Assembly: GCA_947561585.1 (NCBI GenBank)
Contig: CANNZV010000343.1
Coordinates: 339,181-403,180, forward strand
Direction: 5' to 3'
DNA from: Caprella mutica
Taxonomy: Eukaryota; Arthropoda; Malacostraca; Amphipoda; Caprellidae
DNA length: 64,000 nucleotides
In this document: positions 39,501 to 50,500 of the stretch, in pieces
Numbering within the stretch: the first letter of the stretch is position 1
How the letters are laid out: every line of letters begins with the position of its first letter
Notes under the pieces: model-generated
Databases searched by the model: none
Seen by the model: the letters and a program-made list of their open reading frames with translations, nothing else
What the model was told of the DNA's origin: nothing
Program-made: the position numbers and the translations under genes

Positions 39501-42500
39501 ACATCACATACACATACATCACATACACATACATCACATACACATACATCACATACACATCTACATACATCACATACACATCTACATACATCACATACAC
39601 ATGCACATACATCACATACACATGCACATACATCACATACACATCTGTCTGTACTAAGTCTAATGTGTCTTGGATTCACATACCTGAATTTGAAGACGTA
39701 TGATAACTTAGAAGAAAACATGTGCAAATGCTTTATCATTTCTCTCATTCTTAATTCACTAAGCCCCTTCTTCTCTCGTTCCTTTTCCCCTTCCTTACCC
39801 ACCTTTTCCCCTTCCTTACCCACCTTTTCCCCTTCCTTACCCACCTTTTCCCCTTCTCCTTACCCACCTTTTCCCCTTCCTTACCCACCTTTCCCCCTTC
39901 CTTTCCCACCTTTTCCCCTTCGTTACCCACCTTTTCCCCTTCGTTACCCACCTTTTCCCCTTCCTTTCCCACCTTTTCCCCTTCCTTTCCCACCTTTTCC
40001 CTTTCCTCACCCACCTTTCCCCCTTCCTTTCCCACCTTTTCCCTTTCCTTTCCCACCTTTCCCCCTTCCTTTCCCACCTTTTCCCTTTCCTTTCCCACCT
40101 TTTCCCCTTCCTTTCCCACCTTTTCCCCTTCGTTACCCACCTTTTCCCCCTCCTTACCCACCTTTTCCTCTTCCTTACCCACCTTTTCCCCTTCCTTACC
40201 CACCTTTTCCCCTTCCTTACCCACCTTTTCCCTTCTCCTTACCCACCTTTTCCCCTTCCTTACCCACCTTTTCCCCTTCCTTACCCACCTTTTCCCCTTC
40301 TCCTTACCCACCTTTTCCCCTTCCTTACCCACCTTTTCCCCTTCGTTACCCACCTTTTCCCCTTCCTTTCCCACCTTTTCCCCTTCCTTTCCCACCTTTT
40401 CCCTTTCCTCACCCACCTTTCCCCCTTCCTTTCCCACCTTTTCCCTTTCCTTTCCCACCTTTTCCCCTTCCTTTCCCACCTTTTCCCCTTCGTTACCCAC
40501 CTTTTCCCCTTCGTTACCCACCTTTTCCCCTTCGTTACCCACCTTTTCCCCTTCCTTTCCCACCTTTTCCCCTTCCTTTCCCACCTTTTCCCCTTCCTTT
40601 CCCACCTTTCCCCCTTCCTTTCCCACCTTTTCCCCTTCCTTTCCCACCTTTTCCCTTTCCTTACCCACCTTTTCCCCTTCCTTTCCCACCTTTTCCCTTT
40701 CCTTTTCCCCTTCCTTTCCCACCTTTCCCCCTTCCTTTCCCACCTTTTCTCTTCGTTACCCACCTTTTCCCCTTCCTTTCCCACCTTTTCCCTTTCCTTT
40801 TCCCCTTCCTTTCCCACCTTTTCCCCTTCCTTTCCCACCTTTTCCCTTCCTCCCCAAGTAGAGGTCACGTGTCCCTTTATTCCAATTCCCTCATTCAAAA
40901 AGTAACTTTTTCTCTTTCTTTCTGTTCCAAATCACCAAAGTTAGAAATGCCATCAGGAATATGAATGACTTTATTCTATAGTAAATGTACTCTTAACATT
41001 TAATTACTCACTCTGCGTACTTAGGGCAAGTTCCGAGTTATCGCACTGTTCCACGTTTTCGTTCATGTATGAGAAAAATATAATTATTATTTGATTTCAA
41101 TTGGCATCCATTGTACATGATGGATTTCAATTAAAATTAACTAATATTAAATTTTCGTTTTTTTTACATGATCGAAAACGTGGCTCTGTTCGATAACTCG
41201 AAATTTACCCCGGTCAATAAAAATTGAATATTCTCAGCGTTATAACATAAAAAACGTTAATTATCCCTCATTAACTTTTGCTATCTTTTCGTTACAGAAG
41301 TTACATGTTACTGTAACCTGGGACAGTGCGCACTGAAAGGTTACATCTGCCGCAGTACTACAGGCATTTGTTACATCAAGAGGTACTACAGCAACGCTAC
41401 ATCATTCGGCTACAGGAAACTACAGCACGTCTACGGTTGCTACGAGAATTTAGAGACGTGAGTACACAAGGTGGAATTTTCCTCTGTGGAATTTTCTACA
41501 GTGGAACTTTCCGTAGTGGAATTTTCCTAGAACCAGTTTGTATCTTTTGAGTGAAGTGTCCACAGAACAATCTGTTCATTTTCCCCGCAGTGTTTTACGT
41601 GACCGCTGTTCGGTCCAGGCCCGCGCCAACACCCCATCCCCCCGAAAAGTGGGTTTGCCTTCTAAGGAGGTGGTTGATGACGGTGGAAAAGCTACTCCTC
41701 CCACTGATGAAGAGGATATCCTGTTGTCCTGCTGTGCGGAGGATGTCTGTAACTACGAGAGACCAAACACTGTGTATTTGCACACCCATTTAGCCCCTAA
41801 AGGTGAAATACGAACTAATTTACACAAAATATCGTAATTAGTTATATAAGAAATTTTATTAATCAATATAGTCGAGATTTAATTTTTGTAAAAGTGTCAG
41901 TTAACTCAATACTAGTGTTGTGACAATATGCTTTTTAAATCATAGATTATGTGAATATCATAGACGAAATGAAATGGTATCGAATACTAAATAGCTACCA
42001 CTGGTTTCCAACCATTCAATACTCTTTAATTCTCTCCATCTATAATTTTTTTGGAATATATGGATTAAAAGCATATTGTGACAACCCTAGTAATTAGACA
42101 ATGTTTCTATGTTTAAATATTACCGTCCCTTTTCAGGTGTGGGTAGCAATGTTCTGTACGGTGATGACCCCAACTCCGCCCCCTCCTCCGGTCGGTACCA
42201 CCTCACAGCCCCCACCACGAGTACCATCTTCACCGTGGCGGCCATCTTGGTGCCATTGGTGGGGGTGGTGCTGTTCGTGATTGTGGTGGCCCTGGGGGTG
42301 AGGCTGCTTTCCATTGAGGGGAACAGACGGGTTAGTAATACTCATGTCTAATTTGTTTAAATATTTAAAAAAATAATGATAAAAAAGTTCATTTAGCTAT
42401 TGAATAGATGAAATTGTGCAAATAGCAACTGATAATATTTCATTCAATTCTTTCTTCCATTCTAAATACTTTTGGTAACTCTGTGGTTTTTTCAGGTGAA

Positions 42501-43311
42501 TGGTCCAAGGTACCAGTACCACAAGGCCCCAGATAGCGACCCAAAACCCCAAGATAATCTGAACCTCCACCATTACCCCCTAAAGGGACCTGCCATCCAG
42601 GGCCTCCCTCCCCCTTACACCATCCACCACAATTACATCAACAAGTCATGCCAAACCTCCCCTTGTGTGGAAGAAAAGAAGGACTTCTACTCCGCCATGC
42701 CCCCTTCTGTAGAAGACACCTGCCCCACCTTTGACCACTACCTCAGGGCGCTAGATGAGCACCACACCAAGAACCACAACCACCACATGCACCACTCCAT
42801 CGAGGCGTACCGTCAGGACTTCAACAAACTCCTGAGTGGTGAAGCCATGCCTTCTCCCTCCCCCTCCCCCCGCGTTAAAAAGCACCTAAGCAGCTTTAGA
42901 AGCAGGAAGCCTCCCCCTGCTAAATTCTACCCACAGAACTGCACCAATGACCCTTCTTTGGCAGGTTACCTAATGCCTCTTTGTCATAAGAAGAGTGCTC
43001 TTACCTACACTAAGAGGAAGGCTCCGAAGGTGGTGTCTAGGTACACCTTCCAACCTAATGACTGCGACTCCATTTACTCCTCCTCTCCCCAAACCATGTC
43101 ACCCACACCCTCCCCTAGCTCCTCCCCAAATAAGACACTCAAGGCATCCTTCCCCAACTCCCCCTCCTCCCCCGGCCTCTACACTCACACCTTCTCCTCC
43201 CCCGCTAGGTCTGACTTTTCCCCGGGGGAAGTTGAGTTTCAGGGCAGGTCCTTTGTGGAGGCCATTTTGTCTCGTAGAGAAGATTTCACTGACAAAAGCA
43301 TCAACTCTTAA
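24546..43311 (+). CDS. BAMBI: BAMBI homolog (BMP and activin membrane-bound inhibitor), unusually long
   Basis: Five exons: 24546-25365, 41298-41457, 41591-41802, 42137-42330, 42496-43311. Phases 1, 2, 1 and 0 agree across all GT-AG introns, giving 733 residues. A signal peptide (MATLRHFFLVIIVLSSTLA) is followed by about 250 Ser/Thr/Asn-rich residues with several N-glycosylation sequons. Then comes a cysteine-rich ectodomain with the TGF-beta-receptor-like pattern (CYCNLGQC at 277-284, GYIC ending at 291, CCAEDVCN at 374-381). One membrane helix lies at about 428-452. The cytoplasmic tail of about 280 residues is rich in His/Pro/Ser and has no kinase domain. Vertebrate BAMBI is a kinase-less pseudoreceptor of about 260 residues that dampens TGF-beta/BMP signalling. 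The ectodomain supports the name; the N-terminal insertion and long tail are extra. Intron 1 is about 15.9 kb and full of satellites. Whether the tail does something new is unknown. Confidence 0.88.
25698..25856. mobile_element. TA-type MITE, best-preserved copy
   Basis: GGGTAAGTTACGAATTATCG at the left and an inverted right end finishing CATAACTTACCC, bounded by TA at 25696-25697 and 25857-25858. It lies 0.33 kb into BAMBI intron 1. Confidence 0.8.
26443..26706. repeat. Degenerate GATAACC minisatellite
   Basis: Repeats of the type TGATGATAACCAGTATAACC with a period near 32 bp in the right half and more irregular copies from about 26340. It shares the TGATAACC core with the arrays at 3719 and 63389. 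Confidence 0.85.
26790..27600. repeat. 21-bp minisatellite (GGAATGTGATGGTAATGGGA type), about 37 copies
   Basis: The period is 21 bp (AGGGAATGTGATGGTAATGG plus G), with early copies carrying GAGCGAATG. Frames stay open on both strands, but the peptides are pure repeats and not genes. It decays into shorter variants up to about 27735. Confidence 0.95.
28060..28310. repeat. Degenerate 30-40-bp repeat (GGTGGGGCCATAGATGAT type)
   Basis: About seven imperfect copies of a unit with GGGGCCATAGATGAT followed by AAGAGGGAAAGTTATGGT. Confidence 0.75.
30212..30337. mobile_element. Compact MITE of the GGCCGTACACACGTAGG family
   Basis: Nearly perfect hairpin: TGGCCGTACACACGTAGG to the left, CCTACGTGTGCACTGCCC to the right, with the CTTTCCACCAGAC motif in both arms. 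TTA flanks both sides (30208-30210 region and after 30337), as in PIF/Harbinger-type duplications (inference). Confidence 0.7.
31376..31625. repeat. 51-bp minisatellite, 5 near-identical copies
   Basis: The unit starts GTTATTCTAGTTATTGCAAT and ends with CTAGGTAGCTTTGAAAT. Copies are almost identical, so it is young. Confidence 0.95.
31681..32450. repeat. 35-40-bp minisatellite (CTACTAGGTAGCGTTATCC type), about 21 copies
   Basis: Alternating variants (TTGCTAGTAC and TTGCTAGTTG or TCACTAGTAG) give a two-unit higher-order pattern in the middle and right part. The CTAGGTAG core is shared with the array at 48864. Confidence 0.92.
33289..33602. repeat. 46-bp minisatellite, about 7 copies
   Basis: The unit starts TGAATTGATGAGTAAATTGA and continues with GAAAGAGGAGTTGGGAGGAG plus CTATAG. 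Confidence 0.95.
35033..35840. repeat. 30-bp minisatellite with 180-bp higher-order pattern, 27 copies
   Basis: The unit contains CTTGACCTGAAACACGAGGA then TATGGACCAT. Variant sites (ACCTG/ACTTG, ATATG/ATCTG, CACG/CACT) recur in the same order about every six units in 35130-35560. The 30-bp period leaves frames open on both strands; the long repeat peptides are not annotated as genes. Confidence 0.95.
37040..37215. repeat. Imperfect repeat (AGGTTGAACCTAGTTCAACA type), 3-4 copies
   Basis: Short direct repeats of about 55 bp; GGTTGAACCTAGTTCAAC is itself close to palindromic. Confidence 0.8.
37790..38300. repeat. 22-bp minisatellite, about 23 copies
   Basis: The unit is ACATACGCATCTACACACTG plus TA, very homogeneous (A/G at one site). 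It passes directly into the next array. Confidence 0.95.
38301..39645. repeat. 21-bp minisatellite (CACATCTACATACATCACAT type), about 65 copies
   Basis: A 21-bp unit mixed with shorter CATACACATACATCA copies. GCACAT-containing blocks repeat as larger segments between 38410 and 38940. The 21-bp period creates long open frames on both strands with His/Ile/Tyr or Cys/Val/Asp repeats; these are not genes. Confidence 0.95.
39776..40852. repeat. 21-bp pyrimidine-rich minisatellite, about 50 copies
   Basis: The unit is CCACCTTTTCCCCTTCCTTA plus C. The plus strand is almost pure pyrimidine for over 1 kb; the complement is G-rich. Segments of several units are themselves duplicated (39860-40100 resembles 40300-40460). 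Confidence 0.95.
41024..41210. mobile_element. TA-type MITE just before BAMBI exon 2
   Basis: Left end GGGCAAGTTCCGAGTTATCG and right end CGATAACTCGAAATTTACCC are inverted copies. It lies 87 bp upstream of exon 2. Confidence 0.7.
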
Positions 43312-43329
43312 CGGAAAAGAAAGAAAACA

Positions 43330-43566
43330 GGGTAAGTTACGAATTATCGGTCGGTTTCACTTAAGAAAAAACTATGAAATAATAATTATTTTAATTGGTA
43401 TCCATGATACATGTACAGTCCTACCTATTAATTCTGCAAACCCGGGTTTGCAGAATTAATAGGTAGGACTGTACATGTATCATGGATACCAACATTAATT
43501 ATTTTATCGTTTTTTCTTATATAACCGAAGATGTGAAACCGACCTATTATAATTCGTAACTTATCT
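43330..43566. mobile_element. TA-type MITE with a perfect palindromic centre, 3' of BAMBI
   Basis: Left end GGGTAAGTTACGAATTATCG and a decayed right end. It begins 19 bp after the BAMBI stop, so it probably forms part of the 3' UTR. Its centre is the 98-bp palindrome listed separately. Confidence 0.75.
43395..43492. repeat. Perfect 98-bp palindrome
   Basis: Positions 43395-43443 are the exact reverse complement of 43444-43492, with the axis inside CCC|GGG and no spacer. I checked all 49 pairs by eye. Confidence 0.93.
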
Positions 43567-44427
43567 ATAAGCATAGGACAGCTGATAGAAAACTTTAAGC
43601 ACTGAAATTATTCTCTATAAACTATTTAAAGAGTATATACAACTAACATCACTGTACAATGATAACATCCTTGCTTGGGTTATACTGCAGATAGCATACT
43701 ACTGAACATGTCACTTAGCGCACTAATGATTTAGCCACACAAAATCAAAGCGATCACTTTTTCCAAACCATTCCTATCGAATTCTAAATAGAAAATACCT
43801 TCATTATCTAGGTAGTACTTTATCATCCCTTATAGAAAATGACCAAATTTTTAATTAGCTTTAACTCATATAGATACTAGAGTTAGAGAAGATTCTAGTT
43901 ACTTATTTAGTATGAATTTGTTTTTTACTCAAAATTACCCCGGTGCTATTTACCAAAAATCCAACTGTTGCAGCTACTCACCCTAAAGTGTATGCTGTGA
44001 TGTAGAACAACTACAAGGTATTGATACAACTTTCTATTTCTCCCATAAAACTGACAATGTTTTTTATCTTGTTGTTTCCAATAATTTTTCTTAAAGGTTT
44101 ACTAAGAAGATAAACTTGTAATGAATAGAACAGAGGTACCGATATCTTGTGAGTCGTTAATCGTGTTATTTATTTGAAATTGAATTATTTTAGTGTTTGT
44201 TGTAGTTTTAGAAAGTTCAAATTGATCTCCGAACTTTAAACACTTATTTACTATTAAGAATAAAGTAGTTATGTTATAGGGCGTTTTAAAAACCAATCCC
44301 AACCCCAGTTGTTGTAGATATTTTCATTTTTTGGTATAGCAGTAGCTATAGGATTTTATTTAGTTTGGCGCCATTTTCTTTTTAGCTTACATTTGTATCC
44401 TTCCTCAACTTCTTCCTCTTATCCATT
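43567..44427. other. Intergenic, nothing recognised
   Basis: AT-rich, no gene, no array. A GGCGCC at 44367-44372 is the only GC-rich hexamer. Confidence 0.5.
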
Positions 44428-44648
44428 CATAAGCAGACTGACAGTGTAGGTCTCTTATCCATGGGTAAGCAGACTGACTGTGTAGGTCTCTTATCCATGG
44501 GTAAGCAGACTGACTGTGTAGGTCTCTTATCCATCGGTAAGCAGACTGACAGTGTAGGTCTCTTATCCATTCATAAGCAGACTGACTGTGTAGGTCTCTT
44601 ATCCATCGGTAAGCAGACTGACAGTGTAGGTCTCTTATCCATTGGTGT
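44428..44648. repeat. 36-bp minisatellite, 6 copies
   Basis: The unit includes GTAAGCAGACTGACTGTGTA followed by GGTCTCTTATCCATC. It is open in frame because 36 is divisible by three. Confidence 0.92.
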
Positions 44649-45507
44649 CTATTCTTGAAATCCATGCATAAGATTCTTTCTTATCTTCATGTTTTTTGGA
44701 TCGCTTTTTTGTGGATTTGAAATAATAATAAAAAGACCAAATACATTTAATGATCAGATACACTTTAGATGTTCTCTAAGTGCTTCAATGTTATTGTGAT
44801 TAGTATATAGAAAGGAAATAGAAATCTGCTAAATTTAATTCTCAATGTTCGGGTCGTTTCAGTAAAAAACTAAATATTAATTTTTTTGTATTATTCAGAT
44901 TTTGTCTGAAAAATAACTTGAATTTTTCGTTCACTAATTTGAATTCAATGCAAAAGTCAAAATCCTAAGTAATTAGGTAGGTATTTTATTTATTAGAAGC
45001 TTTCAGCTCACCACGTTCTTTCACTTTATATTTAATTTATTTAAGTTAAATAGGTAGCTATGATTATTTTGTTATCATTCTCTAACTTCCTACTTAAACT
45101 AGTCCAAAGTTCTAATTATTAATGTAAGTTTCTTCCATCATCCAAATAAGAAGAGCATTAAAAAGTACTTTAAATGTACCCGTAAGTGTTAATATTGTAT
45201 ATATGGAACTTCCATAGTCTTTTCCTCATGTTTTTTTAAGCATTTTAAAATTTGTACCCCTTGAAGTAATCTCTTTTGAAATAAAATGTTTTTAAAATAC
45301 CCCTCTATTCATTCAAACCCTAATATTTTAATTAGTTTATTCAATCTAAATCTCTCCTAATTTTTTTAAATTAGAAAATATAAACATTGCATCGAAGTGG
45401 TATAGTAGCGAATCTTTTTCTTCCGATTGAATAAACTGAGACAGAAAGACGGATTGAGAGAGAAAATAAATTACCCGACAGACGAATCCTTCTTAGATTT
45501 ATCGGTT
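44649..45507. other. Intergenic, nothing recognised
   Basis: AT-rich sequence with no supported feature. Confidence 0.5.
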
Positions 45508-46529
45508 ATTGCATCTCGTCCACGGACACTTCGTTCACGAAATTCTTTATTTTATATTATATTTACATTGTGTGTATATTTTATATTATTGATATACATT
45601 CTGCAATACGAAAGTAGAAAATACCTTTTGCTGATGGTAATTAGAAATTTATGGTCTTTGCCTTAATTCTTATTGCAATTTTCTTTTCCTGCTGGCTGGC
45701 AACAGGAAAATAATAAAACTGAATACTTTTTTAATGGTATACAGGCAGGCCTCGCTTTTATTGCACTCCGGTCTTATAAAATCTGCAATAATAGAGAAGC
45801 ATGTTTCGAAGTTATTACTTTATATGAACATACAAATTGGAGACATGTTAAGTGGGGTATATTCACAATAACTACAATAAACATCAATAGTATTGCTCAG
45901 GTTAGGTTATTAGAAGCAATATTGGTTCAAAATTAAGTTTTTTATAATATATTTTTTAAACAGTGATTAGATTAAAATACTTACTTGTATATAATATTGC
46001 TATCAATCAGGTGATTGATAATTAAATATGATATAAAAGAATTAGCTAGATATACTCTTTATTATAAACGTTACTCTTTATTATAAACGTAAAAACGTTC
46101 GGTTTATCGGACTGTTCTATATTTTCGGACTCAATATAAACTATTCATAATAATTAGTATTTACCTCTATTGTAATTATATTTTCTTTTTTACGTTACCA
46201 CACATTTAGTCTAGTTAGTACCATGTTATTTCAGTTCCATATTTTAGATACAACTCATTAATTGATGAAAAATATTAAAGACGGTAAATATCCTTTAAAT
46301 ACAGTCTACCCGTTTAGCATATCAAATTTTATATCTATTATCGATAGATAAACAATTTTATGTGTTCATGTGAAATAGTTCGTCTAAAGCCACTATAATA
46401 ATATTATATATTTACACCTGGCTATTAATGTAATAGTTAAAAATAATATGAAATATATCCCATATACACTTTAAAGTACAAAATAAAGCAATTCGTGAAC
46501 GAATTGTCCGTGGACGAAATGTCCTAGAC
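45508..46529. mobile_element. Possible 1-kb element with inverted ends
   Basis: GTCCACGGACACTTCGTTCA near 45519 is matched in inverted orientation by TGAACGAATTGTCCGTGGAC near 46496-46515, and similarity extends about 80 bp inward on each side. A short open frame (45673-45936) between them matches nothing I know. No clear target duplication. Confidence 0.45.
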
Positions 46530-46532
46530 CTA

Positions 46533-47050
46533 TTGTATCTATCGGTAGGGGAGTATCTTGGTACATCTATCTGTAGGGGAGTATCTTGGTACATCTATCG
46601 GTAGGGGAGAATCTTGGTACATCTATCGGTAGGGGAGAATCTTGGTACATCTATCGGTAGGGGAGAATCTTGGTACATCTATCGGTAGGGGAGAATCTTG
46701 GTACATCTATCGGTAGGGGAGAATCTTGGTACATCTATCGGTAGGGGAGAATCTTGGTACATCTATCGGTAGGGGAGAATCTTGGTACATCTATCGGTAG
46801 GGGAGAATCTTGGTACATCTATCGGTAGGGGAGTATCTTGGTACATCTATCGGTAGGGGAGAATCTTGGTACATCTATCGGTAGGGGAGAATCTTGGTAC
46901 ATCTATCGGTAGGGGAGAATCTTGGTACATCTATCGGTAGGGGAGTATCTTGGTACATCTATCGGTAGGGGAGTATCTTGGTACATCTATCGGTAGGGGA
47001 GAATCTTGGTACATCTATCGGTAGGGGAGTATCTTGGTACATCTATAGGT
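46533..47050. repeat. 28-bp minisatellite upstream of the SLC22 gene, about 18 copies
   Basis: The unit GGTAGGGGAGAATCTTGGTA plus CATCTATC is very homogeneous. It ends about 480 bp before the transporter start codon. Confidence 0.95.
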
Positions 47051-47531
47051 CAATAAAGTATTTTTTGGCCGATCGGTTTACTGCCATGACGTCATACTTT
47101 TCCTCTTTTGTGCCCCAGTTCAGTCGTTGACATTTTGTTAATTACGTTCAGTGTAGAGTGAAGCGTCGAGAGTAGTGGACCCGCCTGATAACCAGTAACT
47201 AGGTGATAGGTACTCACTAGTCTAGGTACAACTAACTTAGGCTTCTGAAGGTAATATAATAAATATCTGCTCTTTGTTAAACTAATAACTTTATTGGTAA
47301 AATTTAAAATATTCTACCTTTTCAAAACATTGATGAAAGGTCACTGTAAAAAGCATATTATTCACGTAGCAATTAATACAATTTAAGATTTTCTGAGTCA
47401 CAAGGCGGTCACGTCAATGAGTGAAGTAATTTCGATCAACTGATTACCATACCCTATATAGTCATTATATCCAAATATATATTTCCACACCCTTTCCACC
47501 AAATGTCCAGTAGTTTTCAGTTTCTGTTGCA
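47051..47531. other. Upstream region of the SLC22 gene
   Basis: AT-rich; should contain the promoter and 5' UTR. No confident TATA box or start site can be named. Confidence 0.4.
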
Positions 47532-50500
47532 ATGGAGTTCGAAAAGGCGTTAGCAGATGTTGGGGAATGGGGAACTTACCAGCGCTTGGTGCTTTACCTT
47601 TTGCTGATACCAGCCACTCTTCCCTGTGCCTTCCAAGCATACAACCAGCTCTTCATGGCTTCAGTGCCTGACCACTGGTGCAAAATGACCTCAAAGGGAG
47701 AGGGGACCATGGACCCGAGAGATCTGAGGAACCTGAGGTAACTCTTATGAGAATTTATTTAAGATTACCTAGTACCTAATTTCAGAAATTTACTGAACGG
47801 TTAATTGGAATATTGTTAAAATGATTTCAACTAAAAATTTATATATCTAAGTTATTTTGATCATTGTAGGTCGCTATAGAAAGCATTCGTAATTAAATGG
47901 AGTGTATTTTGGGTGTTCATTCTTTATCTTTTCAGTATTCCTTTTGACGAAAATACAAACTCGTACAGTCGGTGTGAAGAGTACAGTGGTAGTGAACTAA
48001 ATAACGGTACGTTTACTATTTTACTGTGTTCATATTACACAAAGTTATTAATATTATAGCATATCTGTATCAGTATAACAAGGTTTCAACATCATTATTC
48101 AATTCTTTCACTTTAGTAACTTTCAAAGCATAAAATTTATTGAATTAATAAAAAGAAACCGTAAAATAGTTAACTATCAAAACTAAAATTTATTTTATAG
48201 GGCATCTTTATAAATATTTCAAATTCGACATTACACTTCTTTTCAATTTAATTTTAATAATTAGTCTCAACCCATTCCCTCCAATCACCCCCAGATGGCT
48301 CCCTATCCTCTACCCCCTGTACCGTGGGATGGACTTACGATTTACCGGAGGGAACCACTTCGGTCGTGGCAGAGGTAAAACATATCATAAACCTTTTTCC
48401 TATTAGATCGGAGATGTGAAACTGACTGATAATTCGTAACTTACCCTATTTTTCTCACTCTTCAATAACTACTCCATTCATTACATTGTGAAAGTGAAAA
48501 TAGTCAATCAAGATTCTAACCCTACCTGTCAGATGACTCTACCAGATACAGCCTGACTAATGATCTGACAGATTTTTAATTGGTTCTGAGAGTTGCACCC
48601 AGTCTGTAAAGTGTGGTAGTGTGCCACAGAGATTTTAAAGTTCCGCGTCACTGAAACATGGCTGTTATATCAAACTACTTTATAGAATTTTCTTCTCTCT
48701 TTATACGATTCCTTTGATTAGTAAGCAGCTCTATCCTGAACCTGTATGTGGTGAATGGATGAATGGAAGAGAAGGTGGCGTCCCTAGAACTCCAAACTGT
48801 TGTAATTTGGATTATGAATTTTAATTTTATATATTATTTAACTCTACTTACATTTTAGGAAAATAGCTAGGTAGTACAGGTAGCTAGGTAGTACTGGTAG
48901 CTAGGTAGTACTGGTAGCTAGGTAGTACTGGTAGCTAGGTAGTACTGGTAGCTAGGTAGTACTGGTAGCTAGGTAGTAGGATACTGTATTCCTTAATTTT
49001 TGCTTTAATTGATTTTCTTTCCAATGACTTTTTCTAATCGAAATTAAATCTCTTTTTTTGTCCAATTTTCACTTTCGATTTCAAGGTTCATATTTGCATG
49101 TAAAAAAAAACTTCTACGGTGATAAGTAGTGAGTTAAGATTGTCATTATTATGTTATTGGTTTCTTTCTTGGAAATAGTTATTAATTTATGAACTGAGGA
49201 CTAAGTGAAATATTAATTCAAAATTAGGATATTAGTAAAAATTATTGGAATATTTGGAAACTCTATGGAAATATATAAGGAAAATTAACTTTTTCGTAGT
49301 TTAATTTGCAATTCAATTTATTAATTTATTAAGATAATCATTATCACAGTATTCAATTAATAATATGAGTAATTTACATTTATTTATTTATTTGTCATTA
49401 CAAAATTTTAATATATATTGTTATTTCTAATAATATTGGCTCTATGTAGCAATAATTCATAATTGTACTATTATATATGTTTACAGAGTTAACACTACAG
49501 CTAACTTATTTAATTTAACGACAGTGGTTAACACAGTAGTTACCACAGTGGTTAACACAGTAGTTAACACAGTAGTTAACACAGTAGTTAACACGGTAGT
49601 TAACACAGTAGTTAACACAGTAGTTAACACAGTAGTTAACACGGTAGTTAACACAGTAGTTAACACAGTAGTTAACACGGTAGTTAACACAGTAGTTAAC
49701 ACGGTAGTTAACACAGTAGTTAACACAGTAGTTAACACAGTAGTTAACACAGTAGTTAACACAGTAGTTAACACAGTAGTTAACACAGTAGTTAACACAG
49801 TAGTTAACACAGTAGTTAGCACACTAGTTAACACAGTAGTTAACACACTAGTTAACACAGTAGTTAACACAACAATCTCTCCCACTAACTATTATGTGTT
49901 CATTAAATTCATTGATTGAAGCTTCCTCTGTTGCCTCTAATTTGTATTTCCGTCAACAAATTAGAGTAAAGGGAACATCTGACTTATGATGTTCATATCT
50001 ACCTCATAATGATGTTCATATCTACCTCATGATGATGTTCATATCTACCTCATGATGATGTTCATATCTACCTCATGATGATGTTCATATCTACCTCATA
50101 ATGATGTTCATATCTACCTCATGATGATGTTCATATCTACCTCATAATGATGTTCATATCTACCTCATGATGATGTTCATATCTACCTCATGATGATGTT
50201 CATATCTACCTCATGATGATGTTCATATCTACCTCATGATGATGTTCATATCTACCTCATGATGATGTTCATATCTACCTCATGATGATGTTCATATCTA
50301 CCTCATAATGATGTTCATATCTACCTCATGATTATGTTCATATCTACCTCATGATGATGTTCATATCTACCTCATGATGATGTTCATATCTACCTCATGA
50401 TGATGTTCATATCTACCTCATGATGATGTTCATATCTACCTCATGATGATGTTCATATCTACCTCATGATGATGTTCATATCTACCTCATGATTATGTTC

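Larger units (their letters stand above)
25366..41297 (+). other. First intron of the BAMBI homolog, about 15.9 kb
   Basis: No gene can be supported inside. It holds at least ten minisatellite arrays (listed separately) and several MITEs. The remaining non-repetitive parts, mainly 27840-28040, 28320-30200, 30340-31370, 32460-33280, 33610-35030, 35960-37040 and 37220-37780, are AT-rich without recognised features. They are the likeliest place for enhancers. Confidence 0.85.

Noticed and set aside
38251..40964. Frames up to 523 residues, some Cys-rich or Pro/Phe-rich
   Set aside because: Read-through of 21-bp arrays; no non-repeat domain and inside the BAMBI intron.
45673..45936. 87-residue open frame as a gene
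   Set aside because: No homology recognised, AT-rich, isolated, and located inside a likely transposon remnant.
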